From assembly GCA_038503065.1 (NCBI GenBank), contig JBCAMK010000002.1, positions 2,108,001 to 2,172,000 of the forward strand: a stretch of 64,000 nt of DNA, read 5' to 3'. The translations under genes and the position numbers were made by a program. The notes beneath the pieces were generated by a model. It ran no database searches and was not told the origin of the DNA. It saw nothing but the letters and a program-made list of their open reading frames with translations. Within the stretch, counting starts at the first letter, position 1, and the number at the start of each line of letters is the position of its first letter. This stretch comes from Paragyromitra xinjiangensis. Lineage: Eukaryota; Ascomycota; Pezizomycetes; Pezizales; Discinaceae. Positions 22,362 through 34,582 of this stretch are shown piece after piece.

Positions 22362-25300
22362 GTTTGCTTAGGTGTTTCGGAATCGACAATTGATATTTGA
22401 TAGAAGGAGGAAAGAAGTAAGAGGTGGGGTAGTGGGGTTTGCTTTGTTGATTGTGGGGAAGCTGCTAGAGGGCGGCAAAGAAGACAATTGATGTTTGAGG
22501 ACAAGCTAAGGTTCTAACTGTGGTTCTCGAGGAGGATGAGGATAATGGAAGTAATTGAGAGCGATGATGGGGGGGTATTTATGTGTGAATAGATGTTGAT
22601 ACACATTGATATCACATCCCCTCCATGGGCCCTCCGTGGACACTCTGATACTACCAACGGTTACAGAACTTTCAACTATTTCCGGTCACGCTAGTCAGCT
22701 CATGGTTCTCTTCAACCGCCTCTCGAACAACACACAATTGCGAGGCATAACAGAGGCACACAATCAAAACGATCGTCGTTCTTTCTGGACATCAATCCCT
22801 GCTCCCACACCCTCTTCTACTGTTTCCATTGAGTAGGCTTATTGCCTTCGCTTCCAACTCCGTCCCCGGAAACAGCAGCTTGTCTTCCCATTCGATCGTT
22901 TCGTCAACTATCTCCTATCTCCCCGTTTAACCCCTCACGGAGATACTCAATTATGCGCTCCTTGCCCTGTCCTCACCCTGTCTCACTCGTCCCGTGCTAC
23001 TAAATCAGATGCTTTGTGGTGTTGTGGATTTTTACACCTTTGTCTGGCACCCTTGTTTGCAGGAGCTCATAGATTGGGTCGCAAGCCTGTTCATCACGTG
23101 TGTATGTGATGAACGGGACGAGGGCGCATGCGCTGTGGAGACAATGCAGTGAAAATTTGCTGAATGGTCGTTATTTACGGGGATGACACGGCTCTCCGTT
23201 ACTTCGTGGCACGAGATATCTCAGCAAGGATGTGGAGTGGAAATATCTTGGGATTTGCCTCCTCTATGACTAGGGTTTTTTTGGCGAAACTGAACGCATG
23301 AATATGTTGTTTCTTTTTACGCCAAAGTCCGGCTATCAAGGTGGTCGTGTCCTCCACTGCTCCGGATCAGTACACCAACACAACAAGACCAAGAAAATCA
23401 GACATTTCAAACCCCTCACTAACCCTACCCCCTCCAACACCGGTTCCTTTCACCTCTTCTCACACTCTAGCCCCACACCTTTCTCTTCAGCTACAGCCTC
23501 GTCATCCGGGTTCGCCGGGGTCTTATCTCAGCTTTTTAACTTTACTAGGCTTCAACTACTGTCAAACTTGTTTTGTTTCGAGTTTTTTTTCTTGCCTGGC
23601 AGTGCTAGAACCATCCGCCCACCCGGGTGCTAGTGAAAATGCAACCTCAGTCACAAGACTGTAACTGCCTCGGCCTTTATTTTCAAGGAGTGCTGGATTG
23701 GAGACTCGGATTGGTTTCCATAAAAGAGTTGCATCTTATTTTGGGACTCGCAGCGTTCAGCTGATTACCATTCTCCTGCACCCCTCCTTCTAACTTTGCA
23801 CTTACAGAATTATGTACGGCCCGGCGGCTTTGCCTTTTCTGTGCTCCGTTTTTCCAGAGCGTTCAGATAAGGAAATCATTGCATGAATGACTCGTATAGA
23901 TCCTTTCCGCTCATCACTTTTTGCTTGCCCATTGCCCCCTCCATGTAAACGAGGCCGGCGCTACGATCGAGAGACTTTATCCAAACTGACGTGGCAAACA
24001 GGGTATGGCTATCACCTTGAAAGAAGAGGCTCAATTGATGGACTGTTCCTATTGCTGGAAACTCAATTACGTCTTCTTGGAACTGAGAGGCGGTGGCCAT
24101 ATTATGTTATGGAAAAACCGGCTCTAGCAGATTGCAGCGGATTGCATCAGATCAGCCGTGCTCTACGAAGATGATCCCTGGGAGACCGCCGATTTGGCCC
24201 ATCGATGGCTCTTGAGGTCAGCCTTAGTGCCCCGGGTGGCAACGAAAGATGCTTCAGTTAGCAGACTTTATCGCCAAACAGCATGTTTCCTTTTGGGAGC
24301 GGCACAGCAGCTTCCAAAGGCATCCGTTTGACCTCCCCGGCGAAAAACAGCAATGGGCAGAGTAAGAAAGTCACACAACAGCAGAAGAGGGGGGCAGTGA
24401 AATCAAGGCAGCCATCAAGCAATTCCAGTGACCATCTCGGGATTTGGGAGAACTTTAAGCGCGGCATTTACCTATGTGCACTTGTCAGGGACATTGGAGG
24501 GGGTAAGAGGTTGGGCTGGACTCTCCGGGGGAAGCTGGAGACGAAGAAGAAGACTCTGGTCTACTTTCTTCCATTGTTACGCTAGTTCCATAGCGTCCAA
24601 TTTGTTTGTTATTGCTCAATCATTACTTTTTTACGCCCAGTTTCCCGACCCCTCCAATTTTGTTGATACACAGCTCTTTCCTTTATTTTTGGCACATAAC
24701 GCAGAATAAACAACACCATCTATTGAAATCCTTTCCAGTCACCCCCCTGCTTGATACTCCCCGTTTCACCCACCTTTAGACCGATGGTAGAATGTTGTTG
24801 ACGCCTATGTTTGTTCTTGACCGCTCAACATTCAGGTTTTGGGCAGTACAAGTTGTGTCCCGTGTAGTTGAATAAGTAATACTTGAGACCTTCTAGAACG
24901 TCTCGCGGAACATTCAGTAGTACTGCTGCATGCCAAGAATAGTTGGCATTCTTCGCTATTCGGGTTCTGCGGTCTCATGTGAGACTTGCCATATGCTTTT
25001 GAGACAATCTGGGGGTGCCACTCGGGACTCATTACTTCTGGCGACTTATTACTCGCCTCTAGGTGGAAGGCGGAAACATGGTGGGTAGGTAAGGAAGTTG
25101 CAGGAGATGGGAAAAAAGCGGGGTGGGGAAGCTGGGAGGGGTTAGGCACAAAGTCGAGGGGTTGATGGTACGGGATGGGTCGGACAATGAGATGCAGATG
25201 TAAAGCAGAAGTTCTGCCCAATCCTTGAAGCGTCTGCGAGAAATTTATGTATCTACATAGATATGGTACATTAGTGCTGTGCAGGGGATGAAGACCAAAG

Positions 25301-25884
25301 GATAGGGATAACAAGGAGGGTACAGGACAGGGAAGAAAAGAAGAAGCGTGGTTCCCACATGTACACGCCATACGTTGCATTTGCTTCGATTTTGTGCGTT
25401 TTTTAGGTTCTCTTTGTTGATTTTTCGGTTCGTGCCTCCATTGGCTTGATGTTGTGCAGGTGATACGGTCAGCCTGCGGGTCGGGCGTAGCGATGCGAGC
25501 CAATTATGGATTTCGTGGCCAGCTGGTGTGACTTTTTTTTTTTGATAGAAATTGTCAAGGGTGTTTGTTGGATGGGAGCTCTTCTTGAGGCCAGGTCGAG
25601 GCCAAAGTCGCAAAGGCAAAGCACATGTCTGTTGTAGGAAGTTCCTAACTAGATTCCCTAGGATTGGGTAGTTATGATTACATGTGTATGTACAGGTGCT
25701 TTAGCTAAGGCTGCATGTTTATGTAGTAATGGAAGTGAGATAATTTTTTTTATTTTGCTCCAGTTAGAAAGTAGTACTAAGGTTGTTAGTACGTTCGGAC
25801 ATTTTTGGTTCTACCGATGTCTCAAATTATTGGGGTTCTCTAGTGGCTGTCGTCATCGGTTAGCACTGGGCACGTTGCTGTGTC
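22362..25884. other. Intergenic region, no gene recognised
   Basis: About 3.5 kb. Bases 22362-23000 are the likely promoter of the minus-strand small Cys-rich gene. The remaining frames (for example minus strand 24832-25503 and plus strand 24283-24585) are of low complexity or random composition, overlap other frames and show no domains. No repeats of note and no RNA genes were seen. Confidence 0.5.
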
Positions 25885-27158
25885 ATGGGCATCTTTGGCC
25901 GTGCGCGTTCCTTGACGACGACCTTTTTGAGCACTCAAACGAGCTCTTCGGTCCAAGATAATTGCCCATCGCCAGCGCAGAGACGGGGTTCCTTCACCGT
26001 CATGGACTTAACTACAGCTACTCGTTTCGATATTCTTGCTGCAGCTGCAGCTTCTTCTTCTGCTGCGTGCTCACCGCCGTCACCGTTGGTGACGTTCCCA
26101 GATGAGCTCGTCCTCTATATTCTAAAGTTTCTAGATGTGCCTGAGCTCTATGCATTAACGAAGGTTAGTATCACTCCCCGCATTTCGTCTAACTGACGAT
26201 TCCCTTTTGCAATCCAACACAATATACTCGTGGGGGTCGTTGTGAAAACCACTTTTTACACCGGGGGGTGGCTATCATAGTTTCCAATCGACCGATCATC
26301 TATCATTTTCTCTATGTTTCGCTTGCTGTCCTTCTATATTTGATTTACTCCTCATGGAATTTTTTCCGTCCCGCTAGAATTGCTTCTAGATCGATGAACA
26401 AGTCATAGGGGAAAAAAAAGCCTGAAAAGAAAAGAAAAGAAAAGAAAAGAAAAGAAAAGAAAATTAAATTTGATACTGACTGACAGACTGCTAGTTGAAC
26501 TCATTTCTAATTTAATCTGTGCATCATGTAGACATCCCGCCACCTCAGGGCACTCTCCACGGACCCCCTCCTGCACCTTACACGTCTCAAGACAGCAAAG
26601 CAGACACTCAACATCTCGCTTTCCCACAGACCCTCTCTGGACGACGTCCAGAGGAGTGGCCGCATCTACCTAACTCGTCGGCAGGTCGCCCAACGATCTC
26701 TTGCTCGCTCCATGACACTCATCCGTTTGAAGCGTAAGCTGTCCAACAGACCTTCCATTCCGTCCTTGATTGAACGCGGAGTTCTTCCCGCACCTTATTA
26801 CCGTAAGTCGGAAGACGGCACCGCGATGTGGGAACCTGTTAGGATTGCGCCGGCGCTTTTGGGGACAGTGAGGGAACTCGAGAGGGAGAGGATAAAGGAT
26901 AGATTGAGAGGTTGGGTTGGAGATAAACGACCTTCTTTGGCAGATGCCGAGCGAGTGGGATGGATCGAGAAGGCATATCTCGAAGAAGAAAGACCGAGGG
27001 TAAGGGACATGGCAACTAGGTTTACTAGGCGATATAATGGAAGAAACCAGATGCAGAATCTACGTTGGGGGAAAGGTAGAGTGCTGAAGGATGATCCACC
27101 CAGGGCGCATGTCTTAAGCTTGAGAACTTATTTTGAGAGATTAACGAGGGATATTTGA
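25885..27158 (+). CDS. F-box protein with RPEL-like motifs
   Basis: Exons 25885-26163 and 26532-27158 join in phase 0. A start at 25885 gives 300 residues; the in-frame ATG at 26002 gives 261 and cannot be excluded. The F-box is LVTFPDELVLYILKFLDVPELYALTK, completed after the intron by TSRHLRALSTDPLL. Downstream are three RPEL-like motifs (HRPSLDDVQRSGRI, NRPSIPSLIERGVLP, KRPSLADAERVGWI), the second being the best match to RP-x5-L-x2-RG-x-L. F-box proteins bind Skp1 and recruit substrates to SCF ubiquitin ligases; RPEL motifs bind G-actin in animals. Whether actin is bound here is unknown. The 368-base intron is long for this genome and carries an AAAAG microsatellite, so a missed small exon is possible. 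The C-terminal third is basic. Confidence 0.75.
26424..26463. repeat. (GAAAA)n microsatellite inside the F-box gene intron
   Basis: About eight GAAAA units inside the 26164-26531 intron. Length variation here could affect splicing efficiency, but that is speculation. Confidence 0.85.
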
Positions 27159-27642
27159 TTTCACTTATGGGTTGGGTGCTTGCATGGGGTTCTTAGTGAT
27201 ATATCTGGCGGGGTTAGTGTTATGTTTTATATTTTGCATATTTTCTTCCCCGTATTTCTGTTTCTTTGTGTTTTCTGTTTCCTCGGATTTATTTTTAAGT
27301 TATGGCAATGATGATGAAATCTATGCGAGAATTATTCCTTTACGTGTGGTGTGGTGGACATGCGAATTTCTTATGCTTAGCCTTGTACATTCTGACGACC
27401 GAAATATGGATAAACTATCCTTGACCCGAAGATAGATTTTGCATATCCGCGTAAGACCGAATCATAGCATTTGTTTCACAGAGCCAATGGACAGTATGTA
27501 AAGTATCTCCGAAACACCGCAATAACGTTGAGATTAATATCAGGTGGTAATGCAAAAGCACCTGGATCTATCGTTTAGACGGGCCGAAAGTCTCATCACT
27601 CATTGGGAAATCATTGAATCCACTTTCCGTTCTGTCCGTCAA

Positions 27643-28776
27643 CTATTCCTCGGTCTCCTGTTTCGCCAAGCCCTGCTCTCTCAGCAGTGACTGGATCTCG
27701 TCTGCAGTCCACAAGTGGTGGTAGATCTTCCCCTCGGCTGTCCTACCAACAGTCGCGAATTCAACTGCAAGATGTAAGGCGTCAGTACTAGATCCACGGA
27801 ACAAGCTTCCGGGACGGAAACGGTGAGGTCTTACTCTTTTCACTGCTCAAAGTGGTGCTATCCATGGTCTTACTAAGCACCTTAACAGCAATGCCGCAAG
27901 CTTCTTTCAAGTCACAGTCCTCCTTGTAATCTTGTTTCAGCAAGCTTTGAGCGGAGGCGTTGTTGGCACCGACCGAAGTGGCCTTCCAGCCGCCGTAGTT
28001 ACCAGAAGGGTTGGATTGGTAGAGCTGAAATTCGCGTTGGGAATCGTAGCCCGCGTAGATGAATGAAACGCCGAAAGGTCGCAGACCTAGATTTAGAGGG
28101 AGAGGGAAAAGTGCATTAGATTATGGTGTGTATAAAGAGAGCATGTTATGTGTGGGGTAAGACGGGGTGCGGGGTCAGTTTGCTGAGGTATTACCTCCAT
28201 GCTGCGTATAGCCCTGCTTAAGATCACATAACCTCCTCACAAGTTGTTCACAGGGAATGTCCTCATTGTAGGTTAGGAGGTAGTTCTGGGCAGCTTGCCG
28301 GGCATAGTTGATGAGGATGTTGGCATCAGCTGTCATTCCGGCAACTGCACAGATCATGTTACTGTAGCAGCAAATCGGCCATCGTTAGCTGGAGTTCCCG
28401 GACTACTTCTTATCGATTCCATCTCGAATCTCACAGGACTGCTCTTCCAGCTCGAAGTTCCGATGATGGAATGTATTAAATGGAATGTCACTAACTCGTT
28501 CAAGATGTACAGCTTCTCAGCGCTGGTATCCTGCTCCAACAGCTTGCTAGTCACCTTCCTTTCCGCAGCAAGGACGATTCCATCTTTCGCTAAGATCCCC
28601 AGAGCGGTTCCGGCATGAGAGATAGCCTCCAGAGCGTATTCTACTTGATAAAGTCGACCCTCGGGAGAAAAGATGGTTGTCTATCCCAGGAATGTCAGTT
28701 CACTTATCATTTATAATCCTCAGGATTATCCAGAATGGGTGGAGTGAAATACTCGGGAGTCGTAACGTCTAGACAT
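27643..28776 (-). CDS. PRE9: 20S proteasome subunit alpha-3 (Pre9/PSMA4)
   Basis: Five exons on the minus strand (28753-28776, 28496-28680, 28195-28361, 27835-28086, 27643-27764) join to 249 residues, the usual length. The 24-base first exon encodes MSRRYDSR and runs into [20 protein letters not shown], the alpha-subunit signature that gates the core particle. Further diagnostic runs are [37 protein letters not shown] and [13 protein letters not shown], typical of alpha-3. As an alpha subunit it lacks the catalytic N-terminal Thr. It acts in the outer ring of the 20S core in nucleus and cytosol. The gene is convergent with the F-box gene and shares a 273-bp divergent promoter with the WW/FF gene. 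All intron phases are consistent. Confidence 0.96.
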
Positions 28777-29049
28777 TCCGAAGGATTTTTATGAGCTTTT
28801 GTCTTGTTGAAGTTGGGAAAAATTCGGTAATGATGGAGGGGCAGATGAACGTTATTTGGTGGGACGCGTGGGGGAGGTTTCTGGAGAGGTGTGCGTTGTG
28901 CCAAGACTTGCGAATGTCTCAGTTTAACACCAATCTCAAAAACATCACCACCTCTAAATGACTTGAGCATCCTCAACGCTTGAGAAACGGTCAACGGTTT
29001 CCATGCCACCTCAAGAACGTGATATGTGAACCTCGCTACGCGTTTCATC
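28777..29049. promoter_or_regulatory. Shared divergent promoter of PRE9 and the WW/FF gene
   Basis: Only 273 bases separate the two start codons, so both promoters must overlap. The interval includes a GGTGG-containing stretch near 28945 (complement of CACCACC). I see no exact copy of the yeast proteasome element GGTGGCAAA. Exact elements cannot be assigned by eye. Confidence 0.7.
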
Positions 29050-31094
29050 ATGCCGCCTTTCAACCTTCCGAACCGACCTCCACAACCTGTAGTGTCTTCC
29101 AACCGTCCCCCCCCCAGACCTCCATCGCTAGCACCAGGATGGACAGAACACAAAGCTCCAACAGGTGAACGATCCTATTTCCCCTAAAGTTCCAAGTAAA
29201 TATTATCTCGAATCAACATAAGGGTCTAACAGTGTTTACAGGCCATTCTTACTATTATAATGCCGTCACGAAGGCCTCAACCTACACTCGCCCCATTGCG
29301 CCAGCGCCAGCTCCAACCCCTTTCGTAGTTGGTCCAGCTACAGGTCCTCACCTTCCATATGCCTCTGCACACGGCTCATATGGAGGAAGTTTTCCACCAC
29401 AGCAATTTCCAAATCAACATCAATTCCCACCTCAACAGCAGTTCAGTTATGCTCAAGGTCGTGGCCGCGGAGGGATAGGTAGAGGAGGGAGATTCAACAA
29501 TCAAAATTCGCGTCCTCAGCATCAAAAACGGCAGGAAAAGTTGGATCGGCCAAAATCAAAGTATTAACACTATCCCCGCTGTGATTAAATGGTATGTTGA
29601 AGGTGTACTAATTACGCAACAGGCGAACTATTTCTGGAGCAACGCCCTGGGTCCTTGTCACTACTAGACTAGGCAGGAAATTTGTCCATAATCGAGAGAC
29701 AAAAGTATCGCTATGGAAGGTTCCAGAGGATGTGCAGGCTGCAATAGATACTATGCCCCTTGAGGATGAAACAATGGAACCGAAAGCCAAGAAAGCAAAA
29801 GTTGCCACAGAGTTAGAAAAGGATATCAGGGGAGAGGATGGATTAGAGCCCCGGGGAATAGAAAGGCCTGTGTCAGGCTCCATGGAAACCAAGGGTGGAG
29901 ATGTGAGAAGTGTGGAGGCTGAAGGTGAAGGTGAAGAGGAGGATGAGGGCGAGGGCGAGGGCGAGGGCGAGGATGATAGCGAGGACGGAGGAGAGAGGCA
30001 TAAGAACAAGAGGCTGAAGACCGGAGATGCAACGTCTTCTAGGCCTGTGGAGTTTACAGAGGATGATATTGCGTGGCAATTGGAAGCTATGGCTGAAGAG
30101 TATGGATTAGACGAGGAAGATCTTGAGGAGGGTGAAGAGATGACAGAGGAAGAGGGCGTTGGTTTATTCAAGGTACGTAACCTTAGGAAATGTTCGGGGG
30201 ATAGAGATGAGCTACTGACTCTACACAGGAGATGTTGGACAACTACAAAATCAATCCATACAACACATGGGATACTGAAATGCCGCGCATTGTCGAAGAT
30301 ACCCGTTATGTTCTTATAAGAACCACGAAACGCCGAAAAGAAATTTTCACTGAGTGGTGTAGAGACCGCATCGCAGAGCTCAAGACCGAGAAGGAAAAGG
30401 CCAAAAAGGTGGACCCAAGGATCCCGTTTTGGGCATTTTTGAAGGAAAATGCCAGCACAAAATTATATTGGCCTGAATTTAAAAGGAAATGGAAAAAGGT
30501 TCCAGAAATGAAGGACACTAAACTTACCGATAAGGAAAAGGAAAAGATGTATAGAGATTACATTGCTTGTGGGTTGCCTCTAGCACCCTAAGAAAACTTG
30601 TAACTGACCACGTGGTTTCATCAGATCTCAAAACTTCTGAATCAATCCGCGAAAACGATCTTAAAAAGCTTCTAAAGTCTACCCTCGGCATGTGCCGTTC
30701 AACGCCTCTGGACGATCTCCCGGAGTCAATCTTGATTGATGTGCGCTACGTCGCCGCGCCTGAGAAGATACGCGATGCAATTATTAAAGACCACCTTGCG
30801 ACTCTTCGAGGAGCTCCGAGGGGCGAGGAAGAGGAGAAAGCAAAGGAGGAGAGGGAACGGAAAGAACGTGCACTTAGGGATAGAGAGGTGTCTGTTAGGA
30901 AGGAACAGTGGAGGCTGAGAGGTGAAGAACAAAGGGCGAAAGATATGTTGAGGGAAGAAGAAGCTATGACTGAAAGAGCAAAGATCATAGGGAAGAAGGG
31001 TCTTTTGGGACATATTATCAAGAGAGAAGGGGTAGAAGAGGAGAAGGAAGAAGCATCAAAACCTAATGAGGGTGATAAAAGTGGATCACAATGA
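29050..31094 (+). CDS. URN1: WW and FF domain protein, Urn1/Dre4-like splicing factor
   Basis: Exons 29050-29164, 29242-29560, 29623-30172, 30229-30568 and 30625-31094 give 597 residues. WW domain at about 25-55 (GWTEHKAPTGHSYYYNAVTK), where the second signature Trp is replaced by Tyr (STYTRP). A Gln/Pro/Gly-rich linker follows, then a second WW-like segment (PWVLVTTRLGRKFVHN..SLWKVPE), a long acidic stretch rich in EGEGEE, an FF domain (EMLDNYKINPYNTWDTEMPR..), a second FF-like region and a basic coiled-coil tail. This order is that of fungal Urn1/Dre4 proteins, which associate with the spliceosome and resemble Prp40. The third exon was placed so that KSK joins to RTISGATPWVLV, matching the conserved K-x-PG-x-PW run. 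The assignment to Urn1 rather than another WW/FF protein is likely but not certain. Confidence 0.85.
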
Positions 31095-31434
31095 GAATTT
31101 TTTTGCTGGGGCCATCGATAATGCTTGCTGTGTAAATTAAGAACTGTAATAATTAGAATAGGATGTACGATAGACAATTAAACTGTACTCGGGGTGAGGG
31201 TAGCAATCAGGTTTTCAGGCTTCACCAATCATTGACCCCGTACCTGACGGGGGTTACGTAATCGATGTGGCTTAGGGCCAGGTAGGGAGCCGTGATCACG
31301 GGCCTGACATGAGCCCCACGCCGACGGTAACCGAACCCCAGATTTTAAGTTACTAGCGGCCTCGACTCTTCGACTTGTCAACTTCTAGTAAATTCCAATC
31401 TTGTTCAGCACTCACGGCTCACTACCCTCGTACT

Positions 31435-33422
31435 ATGATACCCTCAACCTCTTTAAAGCATTGTCTTCGCAGCTCATGTTTGTCGACAATTCGTGCACTC
31501 TCACACTACCGGAAACCTCGTTCCAGTCGCAGCTTCGTCTTCTCAATTCGAGCCCTCCAAAACCAACATCCCAGCGTGCGCCAACCTCCTCACTCCAACA
31601 GGTTTTTCCCCTGAAAACACATACATCCTCCAAACATTTCCGAATCATGCATCAGATGCTAACACAAACACTTCTCCCAAAACAGCGTTCACTTCCCCGG
31701 TGCTTTAAACTCTAAGTTCTCCCATACGCTCAAGTTCCAGAAACCACAGGATACACCGGCAATACCTACATACAGGCTGGTTGATACCAATGGAATTGTT
31801 GTCGATACCAGCCGAGAACCAAATGTGAGCAAGGAGAAGGCTTTGAAGATGTACCGGGATATGGTTGCGAGTAAGTGATAATTCATGAATCGCCGTAAAA
31901 ATCATATGGAAACCAGAGTGCTAACGTGGAATGGTATATATAGCTAGTGTAATGGACTTACTGATGTGGGTCTTCCAACCGGCACCTACGCAAGGACATA
32001 CTCTTGCACGGTGGGCTTATTTGTTCATAGGTACGAATCCCAACGGCAGGGAAGAATAAGCTTCTACATGGTACGTAAATTTATATTCTTCGAGTTAGCA
32101 AATAACCTCTTGCTTTCTTGACTTGGCATACTCTAACAATCTATTCAGGTCTCCGCCGGCGAAGAGGGCATAGCAGTTGGCTCTGTCGCTGCATTAGCAG
32201 AGAACGATGTTATATTTTCCCAGTACCGAGAACAAGGTGCAATGATGTACAGGGGTTTCACCCTTGACGAATTCATGAATCAGCTGTTTGCAAACAAGAA
32301 CGATTATGGAAAAGGAAGGAATATGCCTGTTCATTACATGTGCGAGAGGTTACATTTGGTAAACAAAAGCTTGGATACTCTACTTCTGTTATTAGGATAT
32401 CGATTTATTAACCAAGCCTCCAGCATTCAATCTCTTCTCCATTGGCGACTCAAATACCACATTCTGTCGGCGCAGCGTAAGAATATATCACTAACACTCA
32501 TCCATTATCAATAATTGACTTAACCAATTAATAGTTACGCTCTCAAACTCTCGGGTGAAAAACGTATCGCCGTGTGCTACTTCGGTGAGGGTGCGGCCTC
32601 TGAGGGTGATTTTCACGCTGCACTTAATATCGCCGCCACAAGGTCCTGTCCGGTGGTCTTCATCTGTAGAAACAATGGATACGCAATTAGCACACCTACA
32701 TTAGAACAATATAAGGGAGATGGGATTGCTAGTAGAGGCATAGGTTATGGTATCGACACTATTAGGGTTGACGGCAACGACGTGAGTTTTTAGTTAAATG
32801 GCTAGATAGTTGTGGAGAAAGTGAAAGGCGGAAAGTTGACATTAGAGCTTAATGGGGTAGATTTTCGCAGTGATGGAAGTCACTAAGGCGGCTAGGGAGA
32901 TAGCATTGACGGAGCAGAAACCAGGTATGCGAGGCCTATAATCAAGGTTATTAAAGGCTAATGTCCAGCGGCACACAGTGTTGATCGAAGCCATGTCGTA
33001 CCGGGTTTCACACCACTCGACTAGCGACGATTCCTTCGCATACAGAGCGAAGGTAGAAGTTGAAGGCACGTTACGCACCTTCTCAAGTCTTGACACCCTT
33101 GAAAACTGACTTTGGTACTCCGATAGACTGGAAACGCCGAGACAATCCAATCACAAGAATGCGGAAATGGCTCGAACTTAAATCTTGGTGGTCCACCGAC
33201 GAAGAAACCGAGCTACGTACAGCAGTGCGTAAAGAAATTCTCCAAGCCTTTTCCCGTGCAGAAAAAGAAAAGAAGCCTGCAATTAAGAACCTCTTCCTGG
33301 ACATTTTTGAGGAGCCAAGCGAGGACCTAAAGGAACAAATGAAAGAACTTAAAAGAGTTATTGAGGAGTATCCTGACGAATATGATACGGAGAGTTATGA
33401 TGGTGGGAAGGACGGGCTGTGA
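31435..33422 (+). CDS. BCKDHA: Branched-chain 2-oxo acid dehydrogenase E1 alpha subunit, mitochondrial
   Basis: Ten exons: 31435-31601, 31686-31870, 31944-31965, 32031-32070, 32149-32358, 32424-32476, 32535-32781, 32861-32924, 32979-33065, 33127-33422, giving 456 residues. The N-terminus is an Arg/Ser-rich mitochondrial presequence. Family runs include [47 protein letters not shown] and SHHSTSDDS. The thiamine-diphosphate motif is GEGAASEGD...CRNN at about 242-272. The enzyme decarboxylates the keto acids of Leu, Ile and Val as an alpha2-beta2 heterotetramer in the matrix. Exons 3 and 4 are tiny (22 and 40 bases). The last intron (33066-33126) needs a GC donor and has a CTGAC branch site. The segment after PVHY reads MCERLHLHSI where the family usually has a Gly-containing run, an odd but in-frame change. 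Apparent breaks in the reading frame are all explained by splicing, so it is not a pseudogene. Confidence 0.93.
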
Positions 33423-34582
33423 CGATGGTCACTAGCTAGATATATTGTTTTAGTTGTATGTTCGCGGGGCTAATTGTAATTAATTGGTCTGAAAATGAAT
33501 CTATTCCCACACCTAGTGAATTTTTAATAACCTAGTGCAAATAAGTCCAGGGGTCGGCTCGAAGCGACCGATTCCTATTTGACACACAGTACAATCGAGT
33601 CCCAAATACATTTGGACTATTGGAGTGTGACTACAGTGCTCTGAAAAAAATTCAAACTAATTACCTTGGGGGCTTTAGTCACTAGAAAGAGTTTTGGGGT
33701 GGCAGCAATCAACCCCACGCGGAAAAACCCTGGGCACAATCCACGCCGAATTCGGCATAACCATGAAAAATCACTCGGTTAAATTAGTGATGTCCATGTT
33801 GTAATATTGATTGATTGAGGGGCATTGGGGGCTCGGAAAGAGAGACTATCTGTGAGCAATGTTAAAAATTTGTATATTGAATTTCCTCACTAGTATCATG
33901 GTGTACTATATACAAATAAGAGAAAAAAAGAAGGCAGTAATACAACTAGGGATCCTCCTCTGTATCAGGTTTATTCCTATAGCAGTTTCAAAGTCTCACC
34001 ACCCACGCACACAATCTACAGATAATTAGTCAAGGCCCGAGCCTAAAGCTCGAACAGGCTCGGCTCGCGGGCATCACTAGGTTAAATTCGCTTCTAAAAT
34101 CATAACTAACTATTAGTCCTATCAGACACTACCAGTGTTCTACCAAAGAAGCTAAATTCCTAGTCTACCCAGTGGATGTCAGGGAATCTGGTTGATAAAC
34201 GTCCTATACTAAGTTTTGTCCATCAGCATGATCCTACCTCCCAGCGCAATACCACCGAAAAATGAATTCCTTCTCCACTAGGTACAAAGAGCTTTTGCTC
34301 TTACCTAACCGATATTTATTCTGGTAAATACGCATTAGAAACTAGCTATTCATGGTAAGCATCCTCTAGGCAGAGTCTCGTATTAGCTATTATCTAGCTA
34401 CAGGTAGTTATTCGAATTATGATACTTCCAACATATACATGATTGGAAGACATGAGCTAATTTCCTTACTAGCTTAACCATACCCCCTCATATACCCAAA
34501 CCAGCAAAGAAATGGATATATAAATTGCAACTACAAGTACTCAATCCCAAGTCCTCAAGATCTCATACTCTAGGCCTCATAC
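33423..34582. other. Intergenic region between convergent genes
   Basis: AT-rich, with no coding signal. Bases 34030-34080 carry GGCCCGAGCC...GCTCGAACAGGCTCGG...GGGCATCAC, reminiscent of the end of the 17610-17977 element and possibly a relic of the same family. Confidence 0.5.

Noticed and set aside
20812..22400. Plus-strand frames antisense to the small Cys-rich gene
   Set aside because: Composition follows the complementary gene and its flank; no start context or domain.
24832..25503. 223-codon minus-strand frame
   Set aside because: Random-looking composition, overlapping frames on the same strand, no domain.
29608..30171. Ser-rich 187-codon minus-strand frame
   Set aside because: Antisense shadow of the acidic Glu/Gly stretch of the WW/FF protein.
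31435..33422. E1 alpha gene as a pseudogene with frameshifts
   Set aside because: The reading frame looks broken in many places, but every break is resolved by an intron with consistent phase and conserved junction residues.
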